Shown here piece by piece: positions 48,414 to 60,600 of a stretch of 64,000 bases of DNA. Both the position numbers and the translations under genes were made by a program. A model generated the notes under the pieces. That model had not been told where the DNA came from, searched no databases, and saw only the letters and a program-made list of their open reading frames with translations. The stretch's first letter is position 1; the number at the start of each line of letters is the position of its first letter. The stretch is from assembly GCA_032173965.1 (NCBI GenBank), contig CM063283.1, forward strand, positions 35,751,743-35,815,742, read 5' to 3'. This DNA comes from Sitta carolinensis (Eukaryota; Chordata; Aves; Passeriformes; Sittidae).

Positions 48414-49770
48414 ATGAAGGCTGAGATCTCCAAAGTAACTACTGAGACCCCTAACCCAGAAGTAAAGCCAAGTGTACAGAATCCTGAGTAGTGTAGAGAA
48501 TGGGAAGATATGGGCCAAACCCTGAAAGAATTTTCTAACCCTGTATCCTAGGACTTTCCACGTAAACAAATTCAGAACCCAGCCAAAGTAAGAAAGTACT
48601 TGAAAGAGAAGTACCATAATGATACTAAGGAGAGAAAGATCATTGCAATAAGCTGAGCCTTGACATATGCTTATCGCACACTGCTAAATACTGTAAGGCA
48701 ACAGACAAAGACAGCGGGGCAGGGAGATAAATCAGCAGCTAAACCAGACAGTGAGCTTAAACCAACAGCTAAACCAGACAGTAAGCCTAAACCACTGGCA
48801 GTTGCTGCAAGAAGGAAGCACACAACTAAAACTGACAGGCAGGTAGAGGATGAGGACCCAGGTGAAGGAACCTCAAAACCAGCAACTGACAGAAAGACAG
48901 AAGTCAAAACAACTGGCACAAAGTCAGAAACTAATACTGAGCCCTTCTCCCTGAAGGACCTTCGTGGCCTAAGAAAGAATTACACTCAACGACCTGATGA
49001 ATCCATAATTAGTTAATTAGTCCGTCTTTGAGATACTACAGGTAAGGCTACAGTTCTAGATGGCACTGAAGCAAAACATTTAAGATCTCTGTCACATGAT
49101 CCAGTTATTAACCAAGGAATGATGAGGGGGGCCAACCCTCACAGCCTCTGGGAACGGGTCCTAAGAAGTGTGGCACAAAGATATCTGTGTACAGACGATC
49201 TCTATATACAGCAAACACAATAAAAAACCATAGAACAAAGAATCCAACGCCTGAGAGAGATGACAGTGACAGAGATTGTCTTCTCAGATGACCTAAACAC
49301 TAGAAACCCAAATTTGGTACCATGTACATCCGTGATGTAACGAAAACTTGTACGACTTGGGCCACAAGAATATACTTCTGCTTTAGCCATAATGAAACGA
49401 GATAACAAAGAAGAAACCGTACTGGATATAGCAAAGAAACTCAGAACATATACAGATGCTGTGCATGGCCCAATACAGGCAAGAATTACAACTGTGAAAA
49501 CCCATCTACAGAAATTAAATGATAAAATAGAAGAGAACCATAAGAAACTCAGAGAAGAGATGAGAGAAATGAAAGAAGACTTTCTCCAAATCTCAGCAAT
49601 ACAAGTCAAAAGTTCCAGTACCAAACGCAAATATTCCCCAGATGGGGAGAAGAAATATACCCCCCGAACTAAACTGTAGTCTGTCCTGCGTGGTTTTGAA
49701 GAAGACATGAAGAGATAAGATAGAAAACCTACTGCTACTCTGGCCCAGCGGGTACTTGAATTGTTTTGAA
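48414..49770 (+). pseudogene. gag: gag remnant of the provirus
   Basis: Gag would form the internal particle core. The frame opens with ATG at 48414 and stays in register (positions divisible by 3) to about 49770. It is broken by stops at 48489 (TAG), 48549 (TAG), 48654 (TGA), 49014 (TAA), 49029 (TGA), 49221 (TAA), 49338 (TAA) and 49677 (TAG). Several sit where a TGG codon changed by G-to-A would give them. The two longest open pieces are 48660-49013, a Lys/Pro/Thr-rich linker with a repeated KPDS motif (start shown by a TTG only because of the stop before it), and 49392-49676, a charged, probably coiled-coil segment. I see no clear zinc-knuckle. No restored sequence is given. The gag identity rests on position and on resemblance to gag of avian ERVs. 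Confidence 0.75.
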
Positions 49771-49899
49771 GGCAAGACTCAAGAAAGAAATTTCACCAAA
49801 AAAAAAGTAGCCCCAGTTGCCCAAGAAAAGAAGAATGACCAGGCTTAGAGGGGCCCTGCCTCTAGCCAGATAGAGGCTAGAGAAAATCGTGTCTTTTGG

Positions 49900-52800
49900 A
49901 TTGTGTAAATTCGTTGGCCTAGCACATCAGAACCACAAAAATATGAGGCCTTAGTTGACACTAGTGCACAGTACACATTAATCCCATCAAAACATGTGGG
50001 GACAGAATCTGTTTCTATTTCCAGTGTAACAGGAAGATCACAGGATTTTACTTTAGTAGAAACTGATGTGAACCTGACTAGAAGTGAGTAGAAGAAACAC
50101 CCTATTGTGACTGACCCAGAAACCCCATGCATTTTAGACATAAACTTCCTTCGAAATAAGTATTTCAAAAACCCAAAGAGATTCAAGTGAACATTTAGAA
50201 TAACACCTGTAGTGACAAAAGACATTAAGCAATTAGACTCCTTACCTAAACTATCAGAGAACCCATCAACAGTAAGACTCCTAAAAGTAAAAGAACAACA
50301 AGTACCGATTACCACCTCGATAGTGCACCGCCGGCAGTACCGGACAAATAGAGATACTGTGATCCCCATCCATAAGATGATCCATGAGCTAGAGAGCCAA
50401 AGAGTAGTCAACAAAACCCACTCACCCTTCAACAGCCCCATCTGGCCTATACACAAATCTAGAAGAAAATAAAAATTAACTGTAAACTATCATAGCTTAA
50501 ATAAAGTAACTCCACCATTGAGTACTACTGTACCAGACATACTAGAACTCCAGTACAAGCTAGAGTCCAAGACAGCAAAGTAGTATGCTACTATTGACAT
50601 TACAAATGCCTTTTTCTCCATTCCTTTAACAGTAGAATGTAAGCCTCAGTTTGCTTTCACCTAGAGGGGTGTGCTGTACACCTGGAACCGACTGCCCCAA
50701 GGGTAAAAACACAGTCCCACCATCTACCATAAACTGATTCAGACTACACTAGAAAAAAGTGAGACTCCAAAACACCTACAATACATCGATGATATCATTG
50801 TGTAAGAGAACACGGCAACAGAAGTGTTTGAAAAAAGAACGAAAATCATCCAAATCCTCCTAGAAGCCAGATTTACTATCAAGAAGAGTAAAGTCAAAGG
50901 ACCTACCCAAGAGATCCAGTTCCTAAGAATAAAGTGACAAGATAGACAGCAACAAATTCCCACTGAAGTCATCAACAAGATCACAGCAATGTCTCCACCA
51001 ACTAACAAGAAAAAAACACAAGCTTTCCTAAGCACCATAGACTTTTAGAAGATGCACATTCCAGAGTACAACCAGATCATGAGCCCTCTCTACTTTGTCA
51101 CCCAGAAAAAAAACGATTTCCACTGAAGCCCTGAACAGCAACAAACTTTCGCCCAGATCAAACAAGAGATCACTCATACAGTAACCCTTGGCCCAGTCAG
51201 AACAAGACCAGAAGTAAAGAATGTACTCTACTCTACAACTAGGAGCCATAGTCTGTCCTAAAGTCTGTGGCAGAAGGTACCTAGAGAGACCCGAGGCCAA
51301 CCACTAAGATTCTAGAGCCGAAGTTATAGAAAATCAGAAACCAATTATACCCCAACAGAGAAAGAAATTTTAACAGCCTATGAAAGAATCCAAACTGCCT
51401 CAGAAGTGATAAGTACTGAAACACAACTCCTCCTAGCACCCCAACTACCAGTACTAGAGTAGATGTTCAAAAGAAAGATTCCTTCCACCCACCATGCCAC
51501 TGACACCACATAAAACAAATAGATTACCCTCATCACACAGCACACCCGAATTAAAAACCCAAATCACCCTAGAATTTTAAAGATAATTATGAATTGGCCG
51601 GAAAGTGAAAACTTTAGTCTCATAGATGAAGAAGAAACAGAACAAGTAACACGGGCTGAAGAAGCTCCACCATACAACCAACTACCCCCAGAAAAAACAG
51701 GCTACGCCCTTTTCACTGATAATTCCTGTCGTATCGTAGAGATGAACCAGAAGTAGAAAGCAACTATATAGAACCCCACACGACAGGTTGCACAAGCTAC
51801 TGAAGGAGAAGGTAGATCAAGCCAATTTACTGAACTCAAAACTGTTCAACTAGCTCTAAACATTACTGAAAGAAAGAAGTAGCCAAAAACTAACTGACAA
51901 CGTAGAAGAAAACCAATCTAGGCTACTGAAGAATAGAAAGACATTACTAATCAGGTAGAGAAGCTACCTGTGAAAGTCCACCATGTAGATGCCCATATCC
52001 CCAAGAATAGAACTAATGAAGAACACCACAACAATGACCAAGTAAACCAAGCTACAAAGATAGAAATGTCAAAGATAAACTTAAATTAACAACACAAGAG
52101 AGAGTTGTTTGTAGCTCAATGGACCCATGATACCTCAGGCCATCAAAGTAGAGATACCACCTATAAGTAGACACAAGACCGAAGGGTAGATCTAACCATA
52201 GACAGTATTTCCCAGATTATCCACAACTGTGAGACATGTGCTACCATCAAGCAAGCCAAAAAAGTAAAACCCCTCTGGTATGGGGGGCGGTGGTCTAAAT
52301 ACAAGTATAGAGAAACCTAACAAATTGACTACATCACACTACCCCAAACACGTCAAGGCAAGCACTACGTACTCACAATAGTAGAAACCACCACAAGATG
52401 ATTAGAAACCCACCCAGTGTCTCACGCCACTGCCCAGAACACCATCCTAGACCTTGAAAAGCAAGTCCTGTAGAAACATGGTACCCCTGAGAGAATTGAG
52501 TCAGACAATAAGACTCATTTCAAGAACAGCCTCATCAACACCTAAGCTAGGGAACATAACATTGAGTGAGTGTACCATATCCCTTACCATACACCAACTA
52601 CAGGCAAAGTAGAAAAGTACAATAAACTATTAAAAACCACCTTGAAAGCATTAAGTAGAAGATCATTCAAAAATTGAGAACAACATTTAGCAAAAACCAC
52701 TTAGTTAGTTAACACCCGAGACTCTACCAACCAAACAGGCCCTACCCAATCTGAACCCCTACATACAGTAAATAGAGATAAAGTCCCAGTAGTACATGTC

Positions 52801-52992
52801 AAAAGTTTGTTAAAAAAAACAGTTTAGATTAATTCTACCCCCAGTACAGGCAAACTCATCCGTAAAATTATCTTTACTCAGGGACCAAATTATACATTGT
52901 AGATAATACAGAAAGATAACACAATACAATGTGTACCTCAAAGAAATCTGACTATTAAATGAAAACTATGTGTAAATATCATTACTTATTAA
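49900..52992 (+). pseudogene. pol: pro-pol remnant: protease, RT, RNase H, integrase
   Basis: Domains in order, all in the frame with codon starts leaving remainder 1. Protease: the DT(G)A-type active site at 49957-49968 reads D-T-S-A, the glycine replaced by serine. RT: an LPQG box at 50692-50703 directly followed by TAA, and the catalytic YIDD box at 50782-50793 followed four codons on by TAA (50803). RNase H: a TD-x-S box at 51715-51726 with Asn where Gly is usual. Integrase: an H-x4-H (52126, 52141) and C-x2-C (52228, 52237) zinc finger, then D (52327), D (52504) and E (52612), the last two 35 residues apart as in DDx35E. Other stops include 50470 (TAA) and 50662 (TAG). The frame closes at 52990. 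No dUTPase recognised. It was presumably a gag-pol fusion; a 9-A run at 49798-49806 near the frame change might be a slippery site. Dead in every domain. Confidence 0.9.
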
Positions 52993-53086
52993 ATGTCACT
53001 GCCATTGTTTGTATCTAATGATAAATTGTATATATGTGTGTGTAGAATTAAAAGATGTATTAGTGTTAGTAATAAGTTGACAATAT
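52993..53086 (+). other. Short spacer after pol; no env
   Basis: Only about 95 bases separate the pol stop from the polypurine tract. No envelope gene, complete or decayed, is present, as usual for ERVL-type elements. Confidence 0.8.
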
Positions 53087-53103
53087 GGAGATAAGAGGTA
53101 GAA
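53087..53103 (+). promoter_or_regulatory. Polypurine tract
   Basis: GGAGATAAGAGGTAGAA directly precedes the 3' LTR: 15 purines of 17. It would prime plus-strand DNA synthesis. The two T interruptions make it imperfect. Confidence 0.75.
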
Positions 53104-53778
53104 TGTCCTGGGTTACTGCTGAATTGTATCCCCATTCGTCTGTTTAAATCAAAAATGAGTTCTGCACCTTTAAGACTAGATCTAAGAGTGAAGAAGAAGC
53201 AGTGGAATGTCTGAGGCGGGTGTTTTCAAAACATCAAGATAAGAATTTGCAGTTTTGGAGGACACAGCGAGTGTTGACTACAGTGCGGACGGCGGGAGAG
53301 AACTCTCTTTAACTTTCTGTTAGTTCGTGGCTAACTGAAACAGAGAAGTTTTCCGGACTGTGAGTTTCTTTTCCTTTTTTTTTCCTTAGAACTGTTCAAA
53401 CCTACTCTGAACTAACCCCCAACAGAACACCAAGAACTCATCCCTGTAGCCCACCGGGCCTGGCTTAGGCCTGGCATTTCCCAGTGCCAAGGACTAACAC
53501 AAACTGAGCGAACCAAACTGCACCCACGGCACAGACTAACTAGATTAGTCATCTCTACAAAGAAGCAAGAAGTTTTGTTCCTTGATGTTCATTTGTTGTG
53601 CTTGGCCTGTTAAATAAATACATTTTTTCCACTTTCCTCTAAGGAATTTTTTTTTTTTATTTTGTTTTGTTTCTCCTCTTCTCCTTTCCTAAACCAGTTG
53701 GAGAAAAAGGCCATTAGATTAGTTTTCTGGAGGGACCTATTTTGAGGTCCCTTCCCAAATTTGCCTTAAACCAAAACA
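53104..53778 (+). repeat. 3' LTR (675 bp), G-to-A edited
   Basis: Begins TGTCCTGGGTTACTG and ends AAACCAAAACA. It has A in place of the 5' LTR's G at 35 positions between 53277 and 53775, and C in place of T at 6 positions between 53108 and 53286. The only other difference is G versus T at 53654 in the T-rich run. There is no A-to-G in the opposite direction. Confidence 0.95.
53613..53618 (+). terminator. 3' LTR poly(A) signal
   Basis: AATAAA matching the 5' LTR copy at 47639. Confidence 0.7.
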
Positions 53779-53783
53779 GCCAA
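53779..53783 (+). repeat. Right target-site duplication GCCAA
   Basis: Exact copy of 47125-47129, directly after the CA end of the 3' LTR. It shows that the two LTRs belong to one insertion and have not been exchanged. Confidence 0.9.
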
Positions 53784-54514
53784 TATTCTGATAGCTCCTT
53801 TCAAAATTATTTCACATCTGGTTTGGTTAAACTATGATATATTGGTCTCCTCTGGGTTTTTGTTATTGTATTTTTTTAAATTTGTGTAAATAAATTCTTA
53901 AGTTACTAACAGGAAAATATATTACCTACTTTTTTTTTTTTTTTTTTCCTAACAGCCTACACTGACGATTTCCTGCTTTTGTACAAAAGGGTATTTCTCT
54001 CTCTCTTCTCGGTTTTACCAGAAATAATCCCCACATTAACATTTTACGGTGAAACTTTCCTTTCCAGTTCCTTTATTCTGTCTATTAAGCTATGTCTATT
54101 TGCATTGAACTTTGTCTGCCAATTATAAATCTAAATTGACAAACCTGAATTATGAGACTCTTCTTTTGTAATAATGAGTCCATTTTTTTAATATCAAACT
54201 TTAATCTCTTCTTATCTTGAATTTAAATAAATCATCTAATCAAATCATTAAACAAGTAATTTCAGAATCAGTCATTATGTGTTTCAATATTTATTGACAG
54301 TGTTATGATTACTCTTCTATCCAAAGGATTTTTTTTCAAGGTACACTTATATATCAATAAAGGGGAAAAGAAGAGAAAGGAAACTGAATAATAATACAAA
54401 TATGTAAGAAATCATATTCAGAAGCATCCAATTTAACTCAATTCCATATTGAGAAAACAGGATAAATAACTGAACACAAGTAAACATTTTTCATTTGAGA
54501 TAACTAAGCCTTGC
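53784..54514. other. Gap between provirus and CR1
   Basis: AT-rich, with a T run at about 53931-53948. No gene seen. Confidence 0.5.
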
Positions 54515-54665
54515 CACAAGTTAGGAGAGAGGCTATGGAGTCTCCATCCTTGCAGATATTCAAAAGCTGTCCAGACACAAACCTGGACAACAGGCCCTGG
54601 CTGGTCTTGCTTGAGCAGATGTTGGACCAGATGACCTCCCTTCCAACCTCAACCATTCTGTGATT
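54515..54665 (+). mobile_element. CR1 LINE 3' end, sense
   Basis: The order 'ggagtctccatccttgcaga', 'caaacctggacaacaggccc', 'gcagatgttggaccagatga' and 'cctcccttccaacctcaacc', then 'attctgtgattt', is the classic CR1 3' terminus. It is 5'-truncated and moderately diverged. Confidence 0.92.
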
Positions 54666-57600
54666 TATGTGGCTTTATGCCATTGTTTTGTATCTCAGCT
54701 GAAGCAACAATGCATTTTGTGGTTTGTGTAACTGAGTACAATTACCAGTGTACAGCAAAAGGTTATATTTTGTAAAAGACACATCAGTACTGTTCCTTTA
54801 AGGCCATCACCAGAGAAGTGAGGGATTAGGAAAATTAATTTGAAGACTGCAAAAGCTAAATCAGGAGAGAAGTATGTTACAAACAGTAGCAACAACTTCC
54901 GTGCTCTTCTTGCACAAAGTGTCTGCTGTTAAAGTGGAAGTTAAGGGTAGTATTTATAGAACTGTGTGATCTGGAGCAGGTGAGAAAGGTAGGAAAATAT
55001 ATGGTCAAGTCTGCATAGTCTGGTGTTACAAAAACTTCTTTAACTGACAGAAGAGATTGACAATGATCCCTGTCGCCCAGGAGCCAAAGGTAACCTGGGA
55101 GACAAGCTACATGAGCTACTCATTCTAAGGCTTTCAGCAGAAAAGCATCTGGGAAGGAGACTAACTCATCCATCTTCCATGTATTTAGCTTTAGCCAACA
55201 AGGACAACCCCTACAGCTGTGAAACAAGCTCTGTTAGTGGATAAAAAGTGAACAGGTTGTGACAGCAACTACACAAATGCAAGGTATTACTGACATGCAT
55301 GAATGCAAGATAAGTGTGAAATCAAAGAGTCAGCATAGCAAAACAAAATATGTTACATAGCTATATTTTGACAAGTGGCACAAAGCTGCACTAAAGCAAA
55401 ACAACAGTGTAAAGGTGATGATTTGGGCTGAGCCACAGGAGATGGAAGCACTCAAGGATGAATATTACTAGAAACTACATTGCTCCAGCCTCAAGATCAA
55501 CTTTCTCAGTCCTTAGTCAAGTCACAAATATTATCTTCTGATAAAAGGTCCAGCTAGTATTAAAGAATTGGAGAAGAAAATTCATGACTCTTCGTAACAG
55601 GTGCTGCAGTAGACATGGATAAGGTTGTCTAAGAAGGGCCTGGCTATGGAATTGAACCAGTCAACATAACTGCTAGTCAGTGCAATGCTCCACTGAGTAA
55701 GGATTTGGCCTTTGATGTAATTTTAATAATATGTGATAGAGCAGTAGCATTGCATTTTTTTGCCAAACAAGTCCATTGGGATACACCTCCATGAAATACA
55801 AGGATGCCTTTATCTACTGAATGAAATGTGCCAGCAGGGGGGCATGCTCTTGACTTTATATGATTGTGTTAAAATATTGTTATATTGTTCTCCACAATCA
55901 TACCATTTGTTTAGTTGACAAGCACATGCTGAGCAGAGGTCTTCAATGTGTTCACAAGAGAATGCACTTTTAGTTTCCAGATCCTAGTACTTCTCTGTTA
56001 TCAGTTTACTGAAACTGCTATTGAAAATGTTTTTGTTATGCCTTCTATTGGTAGGGTACGGATCACCATTCTGATCTAGATAACAGTTCAAACATTATCT
56101 GTGTTTTCCAATTCCTTGTCTATTATCCCTCTGATTTGGATTCTTGATTGAAGTAAAGCTCCACCTCCATTCCTTAAATGAATCTAGAGTGCTTATTTAA
56201 TGTCTAATGCTATTCTTTTTAGGCCATCAGCTCCAATTTCCCATTATAATGGTTAAGAGGATAAATTGTTTCTTCCACCTCTGCCTATTGCTTACTCTTT
56301 TTGAGAAAATCTTATTATTCTTCCTTTGTCCACTAATTATTTATTTACTTGTTACAGTGCTTGCTTGCTTCAATCCATTGAATTTTCTAGTGTTCGCACT
56401 CTTTAATTATCATAAATGCTTTGTGTTTACCCTTGTTGCTGCTCTCTTTACATCTTTATTTTAACTGCATTAGTTTCTGCCACTTCTGGGCATTAAGATT
56501 TAGTAAAGCACTTCTGTGAGTAAACAGAGAGTATTTGTATTTTACAGTGATGTGAATTTTCTGGATTTTGGTGCAGGGGATGGATTAATATTGCCTTTCT
56601 GAAAATATAACATGATGACAGGTACTTGCATTACGTGGCAGATAAATGATGATGATACCAGTTTCCCACTCTTCTGCCTGTACTATTGATCTTATTTATC
56701 AGCACTACCATAAAATACCTAGCTATTCAGTATGTTATCTCCCTCAATTAGGTGGATCTCATTAATCCTATCTTGTATGTTATCTGTTTCTGAACTTGTA
56801 ATATTTGAATTCAGTCTTGGAAAATTGTTTACAGTGATTGAACAAGATAGTGGAGAAGTAAAAAAGCTTGTATTGTCTGCTTCAAAATCACACGTGGAAT
56901 CTTTTTTCTTCTTTTCTCCTAGAGGCAACCTCTGGCTTTGTAGCATTTCTAGAAACAGCTATCATTGCCATAGAAAGGAACCAAAAGAAACACTTTCTTT
57001 ATTTTTAAGATTAAGTATGACTAATTTCCCTTTTTCCCCCACTCAGTAGAACTGCTGCTTCTCTCTCCAAATATAGATGAACATTTCAGGGAGGGACCTG
57101 TATTTATATTTGGGTTCTATTTCTCATGAATAATTGAATATTCTTAAGAATGTGATTTCCAAAATAATTAGAAATAACAAGTAAACAGTAAATCTAAGGA
57201 AGAGTAACAAGGCCCCTTCCCATTAAACAACGTTTTATAGGAAAAATTTATGGGACGTTTATGGGACACACGTCTGCTGTGTCTCAAATCCAAGAATTTT
57301 TGCCTTTCCTGTATAATTCCTAATATTTTTTTTTTTTTGTAAAAACCCCCTGTTATCTACAAACAATGAATTTGAGAGTTCTAATTATTTTAAAGGAAAC
57401 TAATTTCTTCCAGTTTCATTCAAAACACCCCACCCCTGCTCCCCCTCTTCCCCACGTATAGAAACTAGCATTCATCAGTTATGGATGATTTGTGTGTGAT
57501 GTGGACTGGGTGCATGATTCAAAGCTAAACCCTTTCTGGGCCTCAATTTATTCTGCACAAAAAGAGGATTAATGGGGCATAATGAAGAGACTTTACACTG

Positions 57601-60600
57601 CAATGGGTGCCTGTAACAGATGTTATGGAAATGCAGGATCTTTGTGATTACTAAAGAAGAATAAGGACTTGACTCCCCTGTTGTCAACATGTTACTAAAA
57701 GTTTTCCTTATCTGATTCAACAATGCCTTGAGGGCACACACCATCAAAATGGTGTCTGAAGGCCCTTTTTCCAACACAGCCTTCTCAGGAGGTAGACTAA
57801 ATAGACAAAATGCTCTGTCTCCTTCATCTCCTTTCCCTAGTGACTGGAGAAAATGACTTGCTTTCGTCCATAAGAAGGCCACACTCTTTCGTGATCCCAA
57901 AGGAGAATTCCTCACAAGCACAGGGAGGGCTCAGCCATGAGTCTGCCTGCTCATGCATCGGATCAAACTAAGATTCCTATTTCTTATGAAACAAATTGCT
58001 TTTCCAAGAAAGACATAACACATATTAAAAAGATATCCCTTTCCTTTCCTTTGATTTTTAATGCAAAAATTTTAAAAGGGAAATAGTCATGTAACACTTC
58101 AATTTTCACATGGATTGTTTTACTTTGGATAGAGAGGAAGCTTAGTAATTTTAATTAGTTAGATTCATTAATGATTTCACTGAATTTAAAACAACTTCTA
58201 TTTCAAATTTAGTTGGAATAAACTGCACAGTGCAAGGTTTTGAATGATGAGACACTATACTTCAGCATTTTTTATCAAAACTTTGAACTGTGCGTTAAAA
58301 ATGCATTACATTTGACAGACAACAAACTGGAGGATAAACATACTGATTTGTTTTGTGTATCTTAAATGTGTGCAAAACATGACTTCAAAACATTTGTTTC
58401 ATGCTGGTAAGACATGGGGATAGACACTTTAATTTCACAGCTCCCTGTGAAGATTAGTTTCATAATGATTTTGGTGGATGAGAGGAGGTGTCTTGCGGCT
58501 GCTTCCTCCTGTTGTGGAGATCCTGGGTAGCTGAGTGCTTCAGTCACCTTCTGGCACTTGCAATACTATTCTATGAGTGCAAGGCTATGTCTGTGCTATG
58601 AACTAAAACAGGGCAAGGGAACATCCTTCTGTCCTGTACTTGACAAGCACACCTGGCTGGTGTCCAGTCTGTACAGCACTCAGCCATTGGCCTCCCCTAG
58701 GCTCCACAAGATGCACAGCTGAACCCAGCTCTAAAATATTGGATTTTATTATATTTTTAGTTCAAATATTATAGGAGGCTATAGTAGTATAAAGGCTGTG
58801 TTTTGACTCATTAGAACAATATTTAAATTTGAAAATACGTAGAATATCCTCACCTATGATGGGAAGCTACCAAGGGACCATTGAGGATGTGCCATTTTCC
58901 AGAATAGCTTGGAAAAGCTATCAAAGGAGGGAACGAATCCTTATTCAGTCCTTTGCTGACATAGAGAGTGTCTCTGACATGTTGCTCCTCACGAGTATTG
59001 CTTAGAAAAGAGCTTCTTTTTATTTAAGGGGATGGTGGCACAAAATATTCATCTCAGGGCTTCTGTATATTTTCACCTTAGGAGAAAGTATGGATTTGCA
59101 AGCTCAAGAAACATTATGTCACTTCATTTATGTCCATAGGAAATGAAGGAACACAGAACAAGCCTACAAGTTTTTCTTTCAGTGTGAGAACTTTTTGAAA
59201 AAAATTTCTGACCTCAGAGGAAGCTGTCTAAAACTATTAAATGTTCTCATTCAAATGTTGGTAGTTAGTTCAGGCTTTAACCTGTTTTAAAGTATGTGTT
59301 TAATAAAAACATGCTCTTAAAAGACTTAACACTTAGTTTTATTTTTTTGCCAACAAAAAAACTGATAAAAATTCTTGAAAGAATTCAGAGCTCTAAACAA
59401 GAATTTATCCTGTCAAAAACAGTCACCCCAGATATAAAATGACAAACTTTTTTATTGCTCTTCATGAGAAGAACCTTAGTTATCTGAGACTAGTGGGTGT
59501 TTTGTGAAGCAGCCAGAGCTTCAAGGGAGAATGACAGGTACTTTGAATCATACAAGAAAAATGAAAGTTCTTAATGACTCTAGACACTGTAGAGTCCTTA
59601 CCTCATAAATGTCTGATTCATTTTCATTGCTCTCAGCAGAGCTGAGCTATTTCAATCAAAATGATAGCAGACAAAAAAAAATCTGCTTAGTTTCTTGACT
59701 GTTGGGTAACATCACTCATTCTTGAAATAACTTTTGTGTGAGTATAAAAATTTTCCAGGAGACCCTTGAAGTTATGGGCATGATTCTCCAAGTCACTCAC
59801 TAAGGACATGAGGGCTCTGCATATGGACTGTGTTGCAGAAATGGGATTGAATGAGTTTTATAAGTCCTTAATTTTCACTAATGACATCAAAAGCATGTAT
59901 GTTCCTGGGGAAAGATTTTCCAAGACCCATATAAACTCTGCCTCCCAGACATTGAAACTTTCAGAAGACGTTTAGCTCTGTACATCTGCTCCAGCACCAT
60001 AAAATTATCCATAATATTTACTTTCAAGGTTATTCCAATTGTCATTCTTTGGATGTACATTGGATGCTGCTTTTGGTTTGATTTTTTTTTTCCCTTCTTC
60101 CTTTATGCTTTTTCCTTTAATCTTAGAATCAGAAAATCTTGCCAATACTGTTTTATAAAAATATCCAGAATTCAGGGACACTGAGATGTTTGTTAATTAT
60201 GGAATTTAATTGTTTTGTGTGAGACCCTTATAAAGTGCAGCTCTCATCATTTAGATATTAAAAGATTCCAAAGACTCCCTAGGACTGATGAGCCTGCCTT
60301 CACTAACACTTCCAAAACATGAGAAGTTAATAGTACTGTATAATACAATCCATTATCAAGTTCTCTTTGGTGATCTGTGACATACCCTTTTTTCTTCCTT
60401 TGTGTTATGAGTTATTTTAGAGAGATACATATTGCTTGATCAGAAAAAAAAAATATTTAATGCATATTATTGCACCTTAAGGTTGTTTTTCTCAAACATT
60501 ATTGATCTTGCAGTAGAATCTATTATAGTTTAAGGCAATAATTCATATATTTACACTTAAAGCCCTGGTCCTGTTTAAAACCCATGTGGCCTAACTACAT

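Larger units (their letters stand above)
47130..53778 (+). mobile_element. Complete ERVL-like provirus, hypermutated, without env
   Basis: Order: 5' LTR, primer binding site, about 580-bp leader, gag, protease, reverse transcriptase, RNase H, integrase, polypurine tract, 3' LTR, with a 5-bp target duplication outside. Integrase ends about 110 bp before the 3' LTR, so there is no room for env. The gag motifs keep one frame (codon starts divisible by 3) and the pol motifs keep another (remainder 1), with no sign of indels; both are broken only by stops, mostly at tryptophan positions. GG dinucleotides fall from about 12 in 226 bp just after the primer site to 9 in 600 bp before the 3' LTR. Class III is assigned from the pol type, the 5-bp duplication and the spuma-like primer site; the exact family is not known to me. 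It encodes no working protein. Confidence 0.92.

Noticed and set aside
49845..50456. 203-codon minus-strand ORF within the provirus, and similar antisense ORFs (49202-49708, 50739-51300)
   Set aside because: Antisense to pro-pol. Removal of G on the plus strand lowers stop-codon density on the other strand, which opens such frames artificially.
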